In this document: positions 33,033-40,736 of the stretch, piece by piece | Numbering within the stretch: position 1 is the stretch's first letter | Layout of the letters: the number at the start of each line of letters is the position of its first letter | Assembly (NCBI RefSeq): GCF_000186445.1 | Contig: NZ_GL636070.1 | Span: 2,021,527-2,064,189, forward strand | Length of the DNA stretch: 42,663 nt | Reading direction: 5' to 3' | Source of the DNA: Streptococcus agalactiae ATCC 13813 | Lineage (GTDB): Bacteria > Bacillota > Bacilli > Lactobacillales > Streptococcaceae | Program-made: the position numbers and the translations under genes | The notes under the pieces: generated by a model | What the model saw: only the letters and a program-made list of their open reading frames with translations | What the model was told of the DNA's origin: nothing | Databases searched by the model: none

Positions 33033-33761
33033 TTATAGCAAACCAATCAAATGACTAAAGATAGGAATAACCAAATCAACTACCAAACCGATAACTACCA
33101 CAGCTATAGCTGCCATCGCACCTTGCAGTTCTCCCAATTCCAATGCAAAGGCTGCTCCGACTGTATGACCAGAGGTCCCTAGACCTAACCCTGCACCAAT
33201 CTTACTATCATTCAAATGGAAAAATGACACTAATTTTTTACCTAATGCATAAATAATAACTGCATTTAAGATACACGCCATTGCTGTCACAGCTGTGTTC
33301 CCTCCAATTGCTGCTGTTATTGGAAGAGCAATTGCTGTTGTTGCTGCTTGTGGCAACATTGAAGCAATTCCGACTTGACTAAGCCCAACCATTTTAGAAA
33401 TAGCGACGATAAGCATAAGGGAAACAATCATACCGATTACTAAACTGCTGAGAATTTCTACCCAATATTTTTTAACAACGTCATTTTTCTTATAGAGAGG
33501 AACTGCAAAAGCAATTGTTGCTGGATTTAAAAACCAAAATATTAAATCACCACCTGGTTTATAAGCTTGTGTATAAAATGTCTTAACATCGGTTCCTAAA
33601 CCTTTTGACATAAGCCAAAGAATGACAATACCACTAACCATTGCAAAGAAAAGAGGCTGCAAAAGGAAGAAACCTTTACTCTTCTTAAATAAATGTTGTC
33701 CTATCGTATAGAGTATTAAAGAAAAGCAAATACCAAAGATGGGTGTTTTTAAGAATTCCAT
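33033..33761 (-). CDS. lrgB: LrgB-family membrane protein
   Basis: LrgB (CidB-like) works with LrgA in controlling murein hydrolase export, autolysis or pyruvate movement in Gram-positive bacteria. The 242-residue protein has about seven helices and family signs PGGDLIFWFLNPATIAFAVP near residue 80, SMLPQAATTAIALPI near 130, and GASLGTSGHTVG-like GLGTSGHTVGAAFAL near 200. It follows lrgA by one base. Confidence 0.93.
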   Translation of the reverse strand: MEFLKTPIFGICFSLILYTIGQHLFKKSKGFFLLQPLFFAMVSGIVILWLMSKGLGTDVKTFYTQAYKPGGDLIFWFLNPATIAFAVPLYKKNDVVKKYWVEILSSLVIGMIVSLMLIVAISKMVGLSQVGIASMLPQAATTAIALPITAAIGGNTAVTAMACILNAVIIYALGKKLVSFFHLNDSKIGAGLGLGTSGHTVGAAFALELGELQGAMAAIAVVVIGLVVDLVIPIFSHLIGLL

Positions 33762-33762
33762 A

Positions 33763-34218
33763 TTATTTTTCCTCTACTTTCTTACTATAGTGGTTAGGTA
33801 ATATCTTTTTAAATAAATCTGTAACACTGAGTTCTCTAATAGCAAGTATTAATCGTGCAACGTATGCTACCACTACTAACATAACAACAGTTGAGATTGT
33901 AATAACAGCAACTAGTTGCAAGCCTTCAGCTTTTAGGATATCAAGATTCGCTGCTACTGATATTCCTGAGGGGACAAACATAAAACCAATCATGCTTATC
34001 ATCAAAGCCCCAAAAGAGTCAACCCACTCTACCTTGATAATTTTAGCAGTTAGCAATACATACATTAGCACCAAACCAATAACCGTCGTTGGGATTGGTA
34101 GTGATTTCGGTAATAACATTGAAATCATTTGTGAAACTAATAAAATAGCTGCATATATTGACATTTGAATAAACATTGGAGCTTCTTTTGTTTTGGTTTC
34201 TTTACTGGTGTGTTTCAT
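33763..34218 (-). CDS. lrgA: LrgA-family holin-like membrane protein
   Basis: The LrgA/CidA family is holin-like. The 151-residue protein has four hydrophobic segments and PIPTTVIGLVLMYVLL with GFMFVPSGISV, the family core. It is longer than usual at the N-terminus (MKHTSKETKTKE). The frame opens with GTG at 34224, but the ATG at 34218, eight bases after AGGAAGGGG, is preferred. With lrgB it forms the operon controlled by the adjacent LytSR. Confidence 0.9.
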   Translation of the reverse strand: MKHTSKETKTKEAPMFIQMSIYAAILLVSQMISMLLPKSLPIPTTVIGLVLMYVLLTAKIIKVEWVDSFGALMISMIGFMFVPSGISVAANLDILKAEGLQLVAVITISTVVMLVVVAYVARLILAIRELSVTDLFKKILPNHYSKKVEEK

Positions 34219-34289
34219 AGTCACTACCCCTTCCTTTTATTACAATGTTTTAACTTGTTTTATTGATAGCTATATTGTACTTCAAAACA

Positions 34290-34305
34290 AATAAAACGTT
34301 TTCAT
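34290..34305 (-). promoter_or_regulatory. cre-like site upstream of lrgA
   Basis: ATGAAAACGTTTTATT on the minus strand fits the cre consensus except at the conserved C near its end. A -10-like TACAAT follows about 20 bases later. It suggests sugar control of lrgAB as reported in other streptococci; the match is weak. Confidence 0.4.
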
Positions 34306-34322
34306 TTTCAGTCTCAGTTACC

Positions 34323-34355
34323 AAAAAAAGAAGCCGAATTGCAAATTCAAGCTTC
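34323..34355 (-). terminator. Terminator after lytR
   Basis: GAAGC...GCTTC enclosing GAATT/AATTC (34355 to 34330), followed by seven Ts, lies 33 bases past the lytR stop on the minus strand. Confidence 0.75.
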
Positions 34356-34387
34356 TAAACAACAAAGGGAAGTTCGCAAAAGCACTT

Positions 34388-35128
34388 TTACATGGTTAAA
34401 TGCTCATTTAGGTCTTTTAAATACGATCGACCTACTGGAAATTTCTCTCCATTAGACATAATTAGTAACAAAGTATGATTAAACCAAGGTTGAATTTCCT
34501 CAATCATCTCTAGATTAATCACTGTGTTTCGATGAATCTGGAGAAAATATGGTGCTACAGCGCGTGACTTAAACCAATTGAGTGTCTTCCGAATAGTGTA
34601 AGTTTTCTGAACTGTACTAACAGTTAATTCGCCATCTTCAACACTAGCTGCAACGATATCTTGCATTTTAACAACAACACTGCAATCTGATAATGTCAAG
34701 GTTAACAATTCAACACTGGCTTTTTTAGGTATTGCTTGCTCTACATCTAAAGCAGTGGTGAGTTGGCTCAATTTCTTCACTTTTGATAGAGCCATATCAA
34801 CGCGCTGTTGTTCAAACGGTTTCATGATATAATCAACAGCGTTACTTTCAAAAGCTTTCACAGCGTAGTTATCATAAGCTGTCGCAAAAACAACAAGTGG
34901 GGGATGTGCAAGTTGGCTCAACTGATTAGCCAAAGTAAAGCCATTTTCTTCACTAAGCGAAATATCTAAAAAAATTAAATCAATTTGCTGTCTAAATAAG
35001 ATTTTTTCGGCTTCACTGATATCCTCAGTCTGAAAAATCTCAGGGTTGTCAACCTCCTGGCTATGTTCAACTAAAAACGATAATTCTTGTCTGGCAAACA
35101 TTTCATCATCAAGAATTAAAATTTTCAT
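34388..35128 (-). CDS. lytR: LytTR-family response regulator LytR
   Basis: The 246-residue regulator pairs with LytS. Its receiver domain has acidic residues LILDDE at the start, phospho-acceptor Asp in LIFLDIS (about residue 54), the switch threonine in FATAYD and lysine in IMKPFE. The C-terminal LytTR DNA-binding domain covers about residues 145 to 246, with [21 protein letters not shown]. The ATG at 35128 is chosen because GGAGG lies six bases in front; an ATG six bases earlier would be too close to it. It overlaps the lytS end by 20 bases. Confidence 0.93.
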   Translation of the reverse strand: MKILILDDEMFARQELSFLVEHSQEVDNPEIFQTEDISEAEKILFRQQIDLIFLDISLSEENGFTLANQLSQLAHPPLVVFATAYDNYAVKAFESNAVDYIMKPFEQQRVDMALSKVKKLSQLTTALDVEQAIPKKASVELLTLTLSDCSVVVKMQDIVAASVEDGELTVSTVQKTYTIRKTLNWFKSRAVAPYFLQIHRNTVINLEMIEEIQPWFNHTLLLIMSNGEKFPVGRSYLKDLNEHLTM

Positions 35129-36854
35129 GCTCATCCTCCCTTATTCTATTAGGTATTCGATACCAAACTTTTGTACCATTCTTGTCGCTCGAAAAATGAA
35201 GGCAACTTACACTACCATATAATAAATTCAGCCTGTTATTTAGATTAACTAGAGCAGTACCTGTACCCTTACTCTCTGCAACTGTTTCTTGACCTAATTT
35301 ATCAATGATAGTATCTGAGATTCCTTGTCCATTGTCACTAACAGAAACACAATAATAATGACCATCTGGCTTTATTTGAACCAATATATGGTTGTCCGTC
35401 TTACGTTCTTTGAAAGCATGTCGAACTGCATTCTCTACCAGTACCTGTAAACCAAAAGGCGGTAACTTCATTTTTTCTGGTGCACTAATATCATAAGATA
35501 ACTGATATTTATCAGGGAAACGTAATTTTTCAACATTCATATAAGCATCCACATGTGATTTTTCTTGCTCAAGTGTTACCTCACGATCCTGACCACCTTG
35601 CAAACTTGTTCTAAAAAAAGTACTTAACTGCATCAGTGCATAACGGGCTTTATCAGAATCAATACGGATTAATGCACTAATTGTGTTAATGGCATTAAAG
35701 AAGAAATGAGGGTTGATTTGTGCTTGTAAAGCCTTTATCTCTGCCATACTGGCTAACTTATTTTGTTCCTCTGTTATCCCCATTGCCAGTTGTCCTGAAA
35801 ATATTTGCGCTAAACCAAGGACTAGGTTTTCCTCCACCTCAGACATTGTCTTATCTCCTGCAAAGTACATTTTTAAGGCACCCACAGTTTTATCATTTAT
35901 TTTTAGAGGAACTACAATAGCAGAATTTAACTGACAGTTGTGATCTGGACAAGAAATCGCCGCTTTATCTTGCGCAATTCTTGGTTCGCCATCAAAAATA
36001 ACACTTTTAGATAAGTCTGTTTTGACCGGTTGTCCTGCAATATGGTGATCATGGCCAACACCAATATGAGCTAATACGTTTGACCGATCTGTTAATCCTA
36101 CAGCATCAAAGTTAGTATGCCTCTTTATAATTTCGCAAACGCTCCTAGCAGATTGTGGTGTCAAACCTTGTCTAAGGTAGGGCAGAGTCTGTCGAGTCAA
36201 TTCAAGAACATCTCTCGTTTGAACTGCGCGTAACTGACTTTCATTTGACAAATAAGTTTTCAAAATCGCAAGGAAAAGTGTGGAACCTAAACTATTTAAA
36301 ATCATCATTGGAATGACAATCATTTTGACAAGTTCCCATCCTGTAAAAATGCCAACAAATAGCATCTGGATACTTTCGGCAATAATACTAATTAAAATAA
36401 CTTGGCTTGTTGAAGGGTAGAGATGGTTTTCCTTAAGCTTATCACCAATCTTTCCGCTAACAATGCCGACTAGAACTGAACTGACAATATAGAAAGAACC
36501 TGAAAAGCTTCCTTGAAAAAAGCGATGAACTCCTCCAATAAAACCAACAATTGATCCAACCAGAGGTCCACCAACCAAACTTGCCGTTGTAATAACTAAA
36601 GTCCTTGTATTAGCAAGTGAGTCAGAATGGGAAATCGTTGTTAGAAAAGGGCGCTCGACCAAACTTCGATCCCCTTTTATTTCAATTCCTGTTATATTAG
36701 ATATAATAACAAACAAGCCGAAAATGATGACAAGTACTACCGTTTCACGTTTAGACCGCTCTTCAATTAACTGTCTGAAATAACTATTATTTACCAATAA
36801 AAAGGCTAAAATCATAATAATTCCTAGCCTTTGGAATAACAACACCATCAACAT
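35109..36854 (-). CDS. lytS: Sensor histidine kinase LytS
   Basis: The 581-residue sensor has an N-terminal five-helix LYT module (about residues 1 to 190), a GAF-like domain (about 225 to 355), then a HisKA_7TM-type kinase domain with [20 protein letters not shown] (phosphorylated His near residue 390) and an ATPase domain with [22 protein letters not shown] and [14 protein letters not shown]. It senses cell-envelope or metabolic state and passes phosphate to LytR. GGAGG is eight bases before the ATG. The short HAD gene ends upstream. Confidence 0.94.
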   Translation of the reverse strand: MLMVLLFQRLGIIMILAFLLVNNSYFRQLIEERSKRETVVLVIIFGLFVIISNITGIEIKGDRSLVERPFLTTISHSDSLANTRTLVITTASLVGGPLVGSIVGFIGGVHRFFQGSFSGSFYIVSSVLVGIVSGKIGDKLKENHLYPSTSQVILISIIAESIQMLFVGIFTGWELVKMIVIPMMILNSLGSTLFLAILKTYLSNESQLRAVQTRDVLELTRQTLPYLRQGLTPQSARSVCEIIKRHTNFDAVGLTDRSNVLAHIGVGHDHHIAGQPVKTDLSKSVIFDGEPRIAQDKAAISCPDHNCQLNSAIVVPLKINDKTVGALKMYFAGDKTMSEVEENLVLGLAQIFSGQLAMGITEEQNKLASMAEIKALQAQINPHFFFNAINTISALIRIDSDKARYALMQLSTFFRTSLQGGQDREVTLEQEKSHVDAYMNVEKLRFPDKYQLSYDISAPEKMKLPPFGLQVLVENAVRHAFKERKTDNHILVQIKPDGHYYCVSVSDNGQGISDTIIDKLGQETVAESKGTGTALVNLNNRLNLLYGSVSCLHFSSDKNGTKVWYRIPNRIREDEHENFNS

Positions 36855-36880
36855 ATGCTTATCCTCCTCAAGATACCATT

Positions 36881-37525
36881 TTACTCCGGAAGATAAATAT
36901 AGATATCTTGATAATCTGAAATAACCTTGTCTGCCATTGATAAATCTTGCGGTGGATAATCAGGATTAGCAAAGCCAAAGCAATACATTCCTGCTGCCTT
37001 AGCAGCTAAACTCCCATTTCTTGTATCTTCTATAACTATACAAACTTTAGGGTCTACATCTAAAAGCTCTGCAGCTCTAAGAAAAACATCTGGTGCTGGT
37101 TTAGAAGACGATACATCTTCTCCTGTAACCATGTATTCAAAGCATTCTGTCACACCCAACTCTTTTAGATTACGCTTAATATCTACCATTGGAGATGAGG
37201 ACGCAACTGCTAAGCGATAGCCATGTTGGTGTAACCAATGAATCAGTCGCTGAGCTCCTTTGATGGGCCTAACACCATCACGCGTCACAATCGCTTGTCG
37301 ACGTCTGTTCATCTCAGCAATATACTCTTTTACTGTTTTCGGTAAGCCAAACTCCTCTTTCATAGCTTGCCACATGAATTCAAAAGTAGTCCCCATGTAC
37401 TGGTATTGATACGAGACGTCCGTATCAATACCCTCCTCACGTAACATTTCTGTCTTATTATCTAAAAACGTGTACTCGGAATCAACAATAACGCCGTCCA
37501 TATCAAAAATAATGACTTTTTCCAT
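36881..37525 (-). CDS. HAD-superfamily phosphatase (beta-phosphoglucomutase-like)
   Basis: The 214-residue enzyme starts MEKVIIFDMDGVIVDSE, the DxDxV catalytic loop (Asp 8 and 10). It has a four-helix cap (about 18 to 85), motif II ASSSP (about 115), lysine in SSKPAPDVF and the acidic pair in VCIVIEDTRNG (about 168). This is the subgroup of beta-phosphoglucomutase-like phosphatases; the substrate is unknown. The frame extends upstream to 37609, but the ATG at 37525, with AGG eight bases before it, begins the conserved motif. Its promoter is overlapped by a cre, suggesting a part in carbohydrate use. Confidence 0.88.
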   Translation of the reverse strand: MEKVIIFDMDGVIVDSEYTFLDNKTEMLREEGIDTDVSYQYQYMGTTFEFMWQAMKEEFGLPKTVKEYIAEMNRRRQAIVTRDGVRPIKGAQRLIHWLHQHGYRLAVASSSPMVDIKRNLKELGVTECFEYMVTGEDVSSSKPAPDVFLRAAELLDVDPKVCIVIEDTRNGSLAAKAAGMYCFGFANPDYPPQDLSMADKVISDYQDIYIYLPE

Positions 37526-37550
37526 CTTAAACCTGCTTTCTATCCCCTTT

Positions 37551-37579
37551 ATTGTAATCGTTTGCCTTTCTATTTTCAA
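37551..37579 (-). promoter_or_regulatory. HAD gene promoter overlapped by a cre-like site
   Basis: TTGAAA at 37579-37574, 17 bases, TACAAT at 37556-37551 on the minus strand. AGGCAAACGATTACAA (37567-37552) fits the cre consensus with one mismatch and covers the -10. CcpA repression is predicted. Confidence 0.65.
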
Positions 37580-37580
37580 T

Positions 37581-37611
37581 AAAAAAAGGTTGCTTTCTGT
37601 GGAAAGCAACC
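37581..37611 (-). terminator. Terminator of ssbB
   Basis: GGTTGCTTTC and GAAAGCAACC pair over ten bases around a four-base loop (37611 to 37588), then seven Ts on the minus strand. It lies about 38 bases past the ssbB stop and just before the HAD promoter. Confidence 0.87.
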
Positions 37612-37648
37612 AGTATATTTAGAAATGATATTTTGAGAGTGATTTTAT

Positions 37649-38044
37649 TTAAAAGGGGAGCTCCTCTTCTTCCAATACTAAATCTGACAAATCACCAGAA
37701 ACATTATTTTCACGCATAGCACGTTGGGCACGGCTTTCTAACAACTGAAATGATGATGCTAATACTTCAGTGATATAGTGCGTTTGACCATCCTTTTCGT
37801 ACTTGCGCGTACGCAATTCACCATCTATTGAAATTAAAGAGCCCTTTGTCCCATAGCTCGCAAGGGTTTCCGCTAGACGACCCCACATAACCACATTAAT
37901 AAAATCTGCTTCACGCTCACCATTACTTCCTTTAAAGCGTCTATTAACAGCAACAGTTGCACGTGTCACTGACTTGTCAGTTGGTGTTTTTACCATCTCA
38001 GGCTTTGCTGTTAGACGCCCAATCATAATAACTTTATTATACAT
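37649..38044 (-). CDS. ssbB: Single-stranded DNA-binding protein SsbB-type
   Basis: The 131-residue protein has the OB fold of bacterial SSB (MYNKVIMIGRLTAKPEM, FKGSNGEREADFINVVMWG, YITEVLASSFQLLESR) and a short tail ending in EEEELPF, the acidic tip that binds partners. Its length and end match the competence-type SsbB of streptococci, which protects incoming single strands in transformation, rather than the longer housekeeping SSB. GAGGAGG precedes the start. A competence-box-like site lies upstream. Confidence 0.93.
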   Translation of the reverse strand: MYNKVIMIGRLTAKPEMVKTPTDKSVTRATVAVNRRFKGSNGEREADFINVVMWGRLAETLASYGTKGSLISIDGELRTRKYEKDGQTHYITEVLASSFQLLESRAQRAMRENNVSGDLSDLVLEEEELPF

Positions 38045-38065
38045 TGATTACCTCCTCACTATTAT

Positions 38066-38073
38066 TATTCGAA
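38066..38073 (-). promoter_or_regulatory. Competence (ComX/sigma-X) box-like site upstream of ssbB
   Basis: TTCGAATA on the minus strand, 22 bases before the ssbB start, is one base away from the streptococcal cin-box TACGAATA. It sits where a sigma-X -10 would be. Confidence 0.5.
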
Positions 38074-38124
38074 AATAAGGAAGAAAAATGCTAAAATATA
38101 TGAAATTGTTCTGGGAGAATTAAG

Positions 38125-38835
38125 ATGACAAATGTAACTAGTTATAAAGAAATGCTGGCTAAACCTTGGGGAAAAATACAATATGAAATAACTTTTGCTC
38201 AATTAAGCCATATCAAAAATCATCACGTTTTAGATTTTGGAGCTGGTTTTTGTCTCACCGCACAACATCTAGCAAAAGAAAACAATGTAACTGCTATTGA
38301 ACCCAATCCTAAACTGCTTTACGATAATCAAAGTGACAATATTTATAAAATCCTAGGTTCCTACGAAGCATTAAGAGATTTGCCTAATCAAAGTTTTGAT
38401 ACTATTATTTGTCATAATGTTCTTGAATATATAGACAAACATAATCATCCTGCTTATTTTGAAGAATTTTATCGACTTCTAAAACCTAATGGAGAACTAT
38501 CTCTCATCAAACATAATATAACCGGTAAAATATTACAATCAGTTATTTTTAGCAATGATACCTCCACTGCGATGGAACTCTTAACAGGAGAAGCAAACTT
38601 TAAAAGTGCCAGTTTTGACCAGGGAAATATTTATACCTTAGAAGAACTAAAACAAAATACAAATTTATTAGTTGAACGTTATCAGGGTATTCGTACCTTC
38701 TATTCATTACAACCAAACCATTTTAAAACTGAAACTGATTGGCTAAACAAAATGCTTGCTATCGAGCTAAGTGTTGCTGACAAAGCTCCTTATAAAGATA
38801 TTGCTTTTTTGCAACACATCACACTTAAAAAGTAA
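38125..38835 (+). CDS. Class I SAM-dependent methyltransferase of unknown target
   Basis: The 236-residue protein has motif I HVLDFGAGFCLTAQHLA (about residue 37), the acidic motif II VTAIEPNPKLL (about 59) and motif IV TIICHNVLEYI (about 94), the Rossmann fold used for small molecules or tRNA. The substrate cannot be named. GGGAG lies before the ATG, and a TGC-TAAAAT promoter (38092-38097) lies upstream. It is divergent from ssbB. Confidence 0.85.
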   Translation: MTNVTSYKEMLAKPWGKIQYEITFAQLSHIKNHHVLDFGAGFCLTAQHLAKENNVTAIEPNPKLLYDNQSDNIYKILGSYEALRDLPNQSFDTIICHNVLEYIDKHNHPAYFEEFYRLLKPNGELSLIKHNITGKILQSVIFSNDTSTAMELLTGEANFKSASFDQGNIYTLEELKQNTNLLVERYQGIRTFYSLQPNHFKTETDWLNKMLAIELSVADKAPYKDIAFLQHITLKK

Positions 38836-38859
38836 TTGTAACTTCTTAAGTTTACAACT

Positions 38860-38893
38860 AAAAATCAACTTAGCTGAAGCTAAGTTGATTTTT
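38860..38893. terminator. Bidirectional terminator between the methyltransferase gene and ytpR
   Basis: AAAAATCAACTTAGC and GCTAAGTTGATTTTT form a 15-base perfect stem around TGAA, 24 bases past the methyltransferase stop and immediately before the converging ytpR end, so it serves both genes. Confidence 0.9.
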
Positions 38894-38894
38894 A

Positions 38895-39521
38895 CTAATT
38901 TTTCCAATGTTTATTGGCGTCGAAAGACTCTCCAACAATTACCTGATCAGATAATTCAATGATACCTCTGACTTGAGGAGCATTTGGAAGAGCTAACTCG
39001 CGAGCACTACATAACATTCCAAAGCTATCTTCTCCACGAAGTTTTCCTGGGAAAATAAGGCTACCATTTGGCATCATAGCTCCTGGAAGAGCTGCAACTG
39101 TTTTAAGACCTACTGAAGCATTAGGTGCCCCACAAACGATTTGGACCGTCTTCCCATCATTGATTTCTACTTGACAGATATGTAAATGGTCACTATCTGG
39201 ATGATCAATCATTTCTTTAATTTGCGCCACAACAAATGTAGGTTCAATATTATTAACAAGAGAGTCTTCGAATCCTTCTTTCAGTAGTTCTGCATTAAGG
39301 ATTTTAATATCTTGATCAGATAAAGTTACTTGACCTACTCCCTCAATAGCAATTAAACTTGACACTTCAAAGATATTCCAAGCAACTGTTTCTTTACTAT
39401 CTTGCAGATAGACGCGTGCTACTTGTCCGCGACGATCAACATCTAGCTTAGCTCCTTGACTATCCTTAACAATAACCATTAAGGTATCACCAACATGCTC
39501 TCTATTATAAGTAAAAATCAT
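38895..39521 (-). CDS. ytpR: YtpR-type tRNA-binding-domain protein
   Basis: The 208-residue protein has a small N-terminal domain and a C-terminal EMAP/tRNA-binding OB domain (about 95 to 205) with HPDSDHLHICQVEINDGK, VCGAPNASVGLK and GEDSFGMLCSARELAL. It is related to the PheT N-terminal tRNA-binding domain. The function is unclear. It lies 32 bases after the thioredoxin-like gene, with AAAGGAG before its start, in a common ytpP/ytpR-type cluster. Confidence 0.9.
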   Translation of the reverse strand: MIFTYNREHVGDTLMVIVKDSQGAKLDVDRRGQVARVYLQDSKETVAWNIFEVSSLIAIEGVGQVTLSDQDIKILNAELLKEGFEDSLVNNIEPTFVVAQIKEMIDHPDSDHLHICQVEINDGKTVQIVCGAPNASVGLKTVAALPGAMMPNGSLIFPGKLRGEDSFGMLCSARELALPNAPQVRGIIELSDQVIVGESFDANKHWKN

Positions 39522-39553
39522 TTATTCTCCTTTAAATTTTGCTATTTTCTGTC

Positions 39554-39877
39554 TTATTTATGGTTAATTTCAGCGAGAAATTTAGTAATTTCAGCCTTTG
39601 TTTTGCGATTCTTATTAACCAAACGACCCAGTTCCTGACCATTTTCCACAACAACGAAACTCGGAATCCCAAAAACATTCCACTGCTGAGCTAATTCTAT
39701 ATAGTCATCACGATTAACACGTACAAAGACAAAATCTGAGAAATCTTTTTCAATTGATGGCATTACTGGATATATAAATTGACAATCTGGACACCAATCT
39801 GCTGTAAAAAAGAAAACAACTTTCTTAGTGCTATCAATATAGGCTGCTATTTCTTCATAAGATTCTGGTAAAATCAT
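39554..39877 (-). CDS. Thioredoxin-family protein
   Basis: The 107-residue protein is a thioredoxin fold with the active motif WCPDCQF (about residue 28), a CPDC pair instead of the usual CGPC, and NVFGIPSFVVVENG with the cis-proline. It resembles Bacillus YtpP. It probably reduces or senses cytosolic thiols. It overlaps the DUF4651-like gene by four bases and precedes ytpR. Confidence 0.88.
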   Translation of the reverse strand: MILPESYEEIAAYIDSTKKVVFFFTADWCPDCQFIYPVMPSIEKDFSDFVFVRVNRDDYIELAQQWNVFGIPSFVVVENGQELGRLVNKNRKTKAEITKFLAEINHK

Positions 39878-40158
39878 TTGCTCACCTCCACATAATCAAG
39901 AACACCTTGACGATAAATGAATTCGAAAATTCTGCCATCTTCCAAGACAAGACCACCACTGGTCATTTTAATATCAGATTCAAATTCATTAAAATAAAAT
40001 ACCTGAATATCACCCATCTGACTAAAAAATTCTCTTAAGGTCTGAGTGATTTGCTGACGTTTATAATCTGTTACTTTTTTAGTTAGGGTATAACCAGCAG
40101 CTGCTAGTAAACCCACACCAGCAAGGCCAGTCCCAAATAAGATTTTTTTATTTTTCAT
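39874..40158 (-). CDS. DUF4651-like small membrane-anchored protein
   Basis: The protein of 94 residues starts MKNKKILFGTGLAG and has one N-terminal membrane helix (LFGTGLAGVGLLAAAGYTL), then a charged cytosolic part with VFYFNEFESDIKMTSGG. It matches my memory of the DUF4651 family, common beside thioredoxin genes in streptococci; its role is unknown. The frame is open to 40194, but the ATG at 40158 is preferred because TGG-TATAAT ends at 40166, putting the first transcribed base at about 40159. The message is then nearly leaderless. Confidence 0.8.
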   Translation of the reverse strand: MKNKKILFGTGLAGVGLLAAAGYTLTKKVTDYKRQQITQTLREFFSQMGDIQVFYFNEFESDIKMTSGGLVLEDGRIFEFIYRQGVLDYVEVSK

Positions 40159-40234
40159 AACTGTTATTATACCATACCCCCCGGAATTAGACACAGGAAT
40201 TGATGGAAGAAATCCACATAACAGTTATGAAAAA
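40151..40234. repeat. 17-bp inverted repeat flanking the DUF4651 promoter
   Basis: TTTTTCATAACTGTTAT at 40151-40167 and ATAACAGTTATGAAAAA at 40218-40234 are perfect inverse copies 50 bases apart. One arm contains the start codon region of the DUF4651 gene, the other lies upstream. TGG-TATAAT promoters occur on both strands here (40171-40166 on the minus strand and 40252-40257 region on the plus strand). Confidence 0.6.
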
Positions 40235-40317
40235 AACAACTTATTCCTTGTGGTATAATAGGATGACATTGTCTTAAGATACCATTATGGTTAATCATTC
40301 AAACAGAAAGAAAAAAC

Positions 40318-40557
40318 ATGAAAGAAAAATTATTAGTACCTGCTTTAAATTGTTTGCTAGGTCTACTCTTCCTAGGTGATCACTGGTTTTTATTTCGTCT
40401 TCAAAATGGAGAACTTTTTGCTATTGTGACGCTAATACTGCTTTGCACAACTTCATTTTTAATCAATAAGAATCACCCCAAAAATTTGACTTTAATTGCT
40501 ATGGTTATCACTTTTTTAGCCGTATTATCTTTCCTATCTACCTTTTTATTAGCTTAA
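40318..40557 (+). CDS. Small hydrophobic membrane protein of 79 residues
   Basis: I cannot assign a function. The protein has three hydrophobic segments (LLVPALNCLLGLLFLGDHWFL, LFAIVTLILLCTTSFLI and LTLIAMVITFLAVLSFLSTF). The ribosome site is weak (AGAAAG). A TGG-TATAAT promoter lies about 60 bases upstream. It overlaps a remnant reading frame on the opposite strand. Confidence 0.6.
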   Translation: MKEKLLVPALNCLLGLLFLGDHWFLFRLQNGELFAIVTLILLCTTSFLINKNHPKNLTLIAMVITFLAVLSFLSTFLLA

Positions 40558-40705
40558 GCCGATAAACATTATCTCCGTTGTATTCAACCCAGTTTTCACT
40601 ATAACAGGCTTTGTCAGTCATAACAGTCTTCTGGTAGTACTTGATATTCTTTTTGAAAGTCTTTATATTGACTGAAACCTGTTCTTTATTTTTAATTAAA
40701 AGGTG
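40538..40705 (-). pseudogene. Possible gene remnant, 55 codons without a start
   Basis: A stop-free frame on the minus strand reads VSVNIKTFKKNIKYYQK then TVMTDKACYSENWVEYNGDN and VYRLKLIKR with a stop at 40538. The sequence is protein-like (aromatic and Asn rich) but has no start and is closed upstream by TAG. It may be the C-terminus of a lost secreted protein. It could also be chance, and it is the only content of the gap 40558-40736 apart from the pepA promoter. Confidence 0.3.
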
Positions 40706-40706
40706 C

Positions 40707-40712
40707 TAAAAT
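40707..40712 (+). promoter_or_regulatory. Extended -10 promoter of pepA
   Basis: TGC-TAAAAT (hexamer 40707-40712) lies 24 bases before the pepA ATG. No clear -35. Confidence 0.5.
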
Positions 40713-40736
40713 AGTATTTGTAGAATTGAGGTAATT

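Noticed and set aside
37526..37609. N-terminal extension of the HAD phosphatase
   Set aside because: It reads through the promoter and cre region; the catalytic motif begins right after the ATG at 37525.
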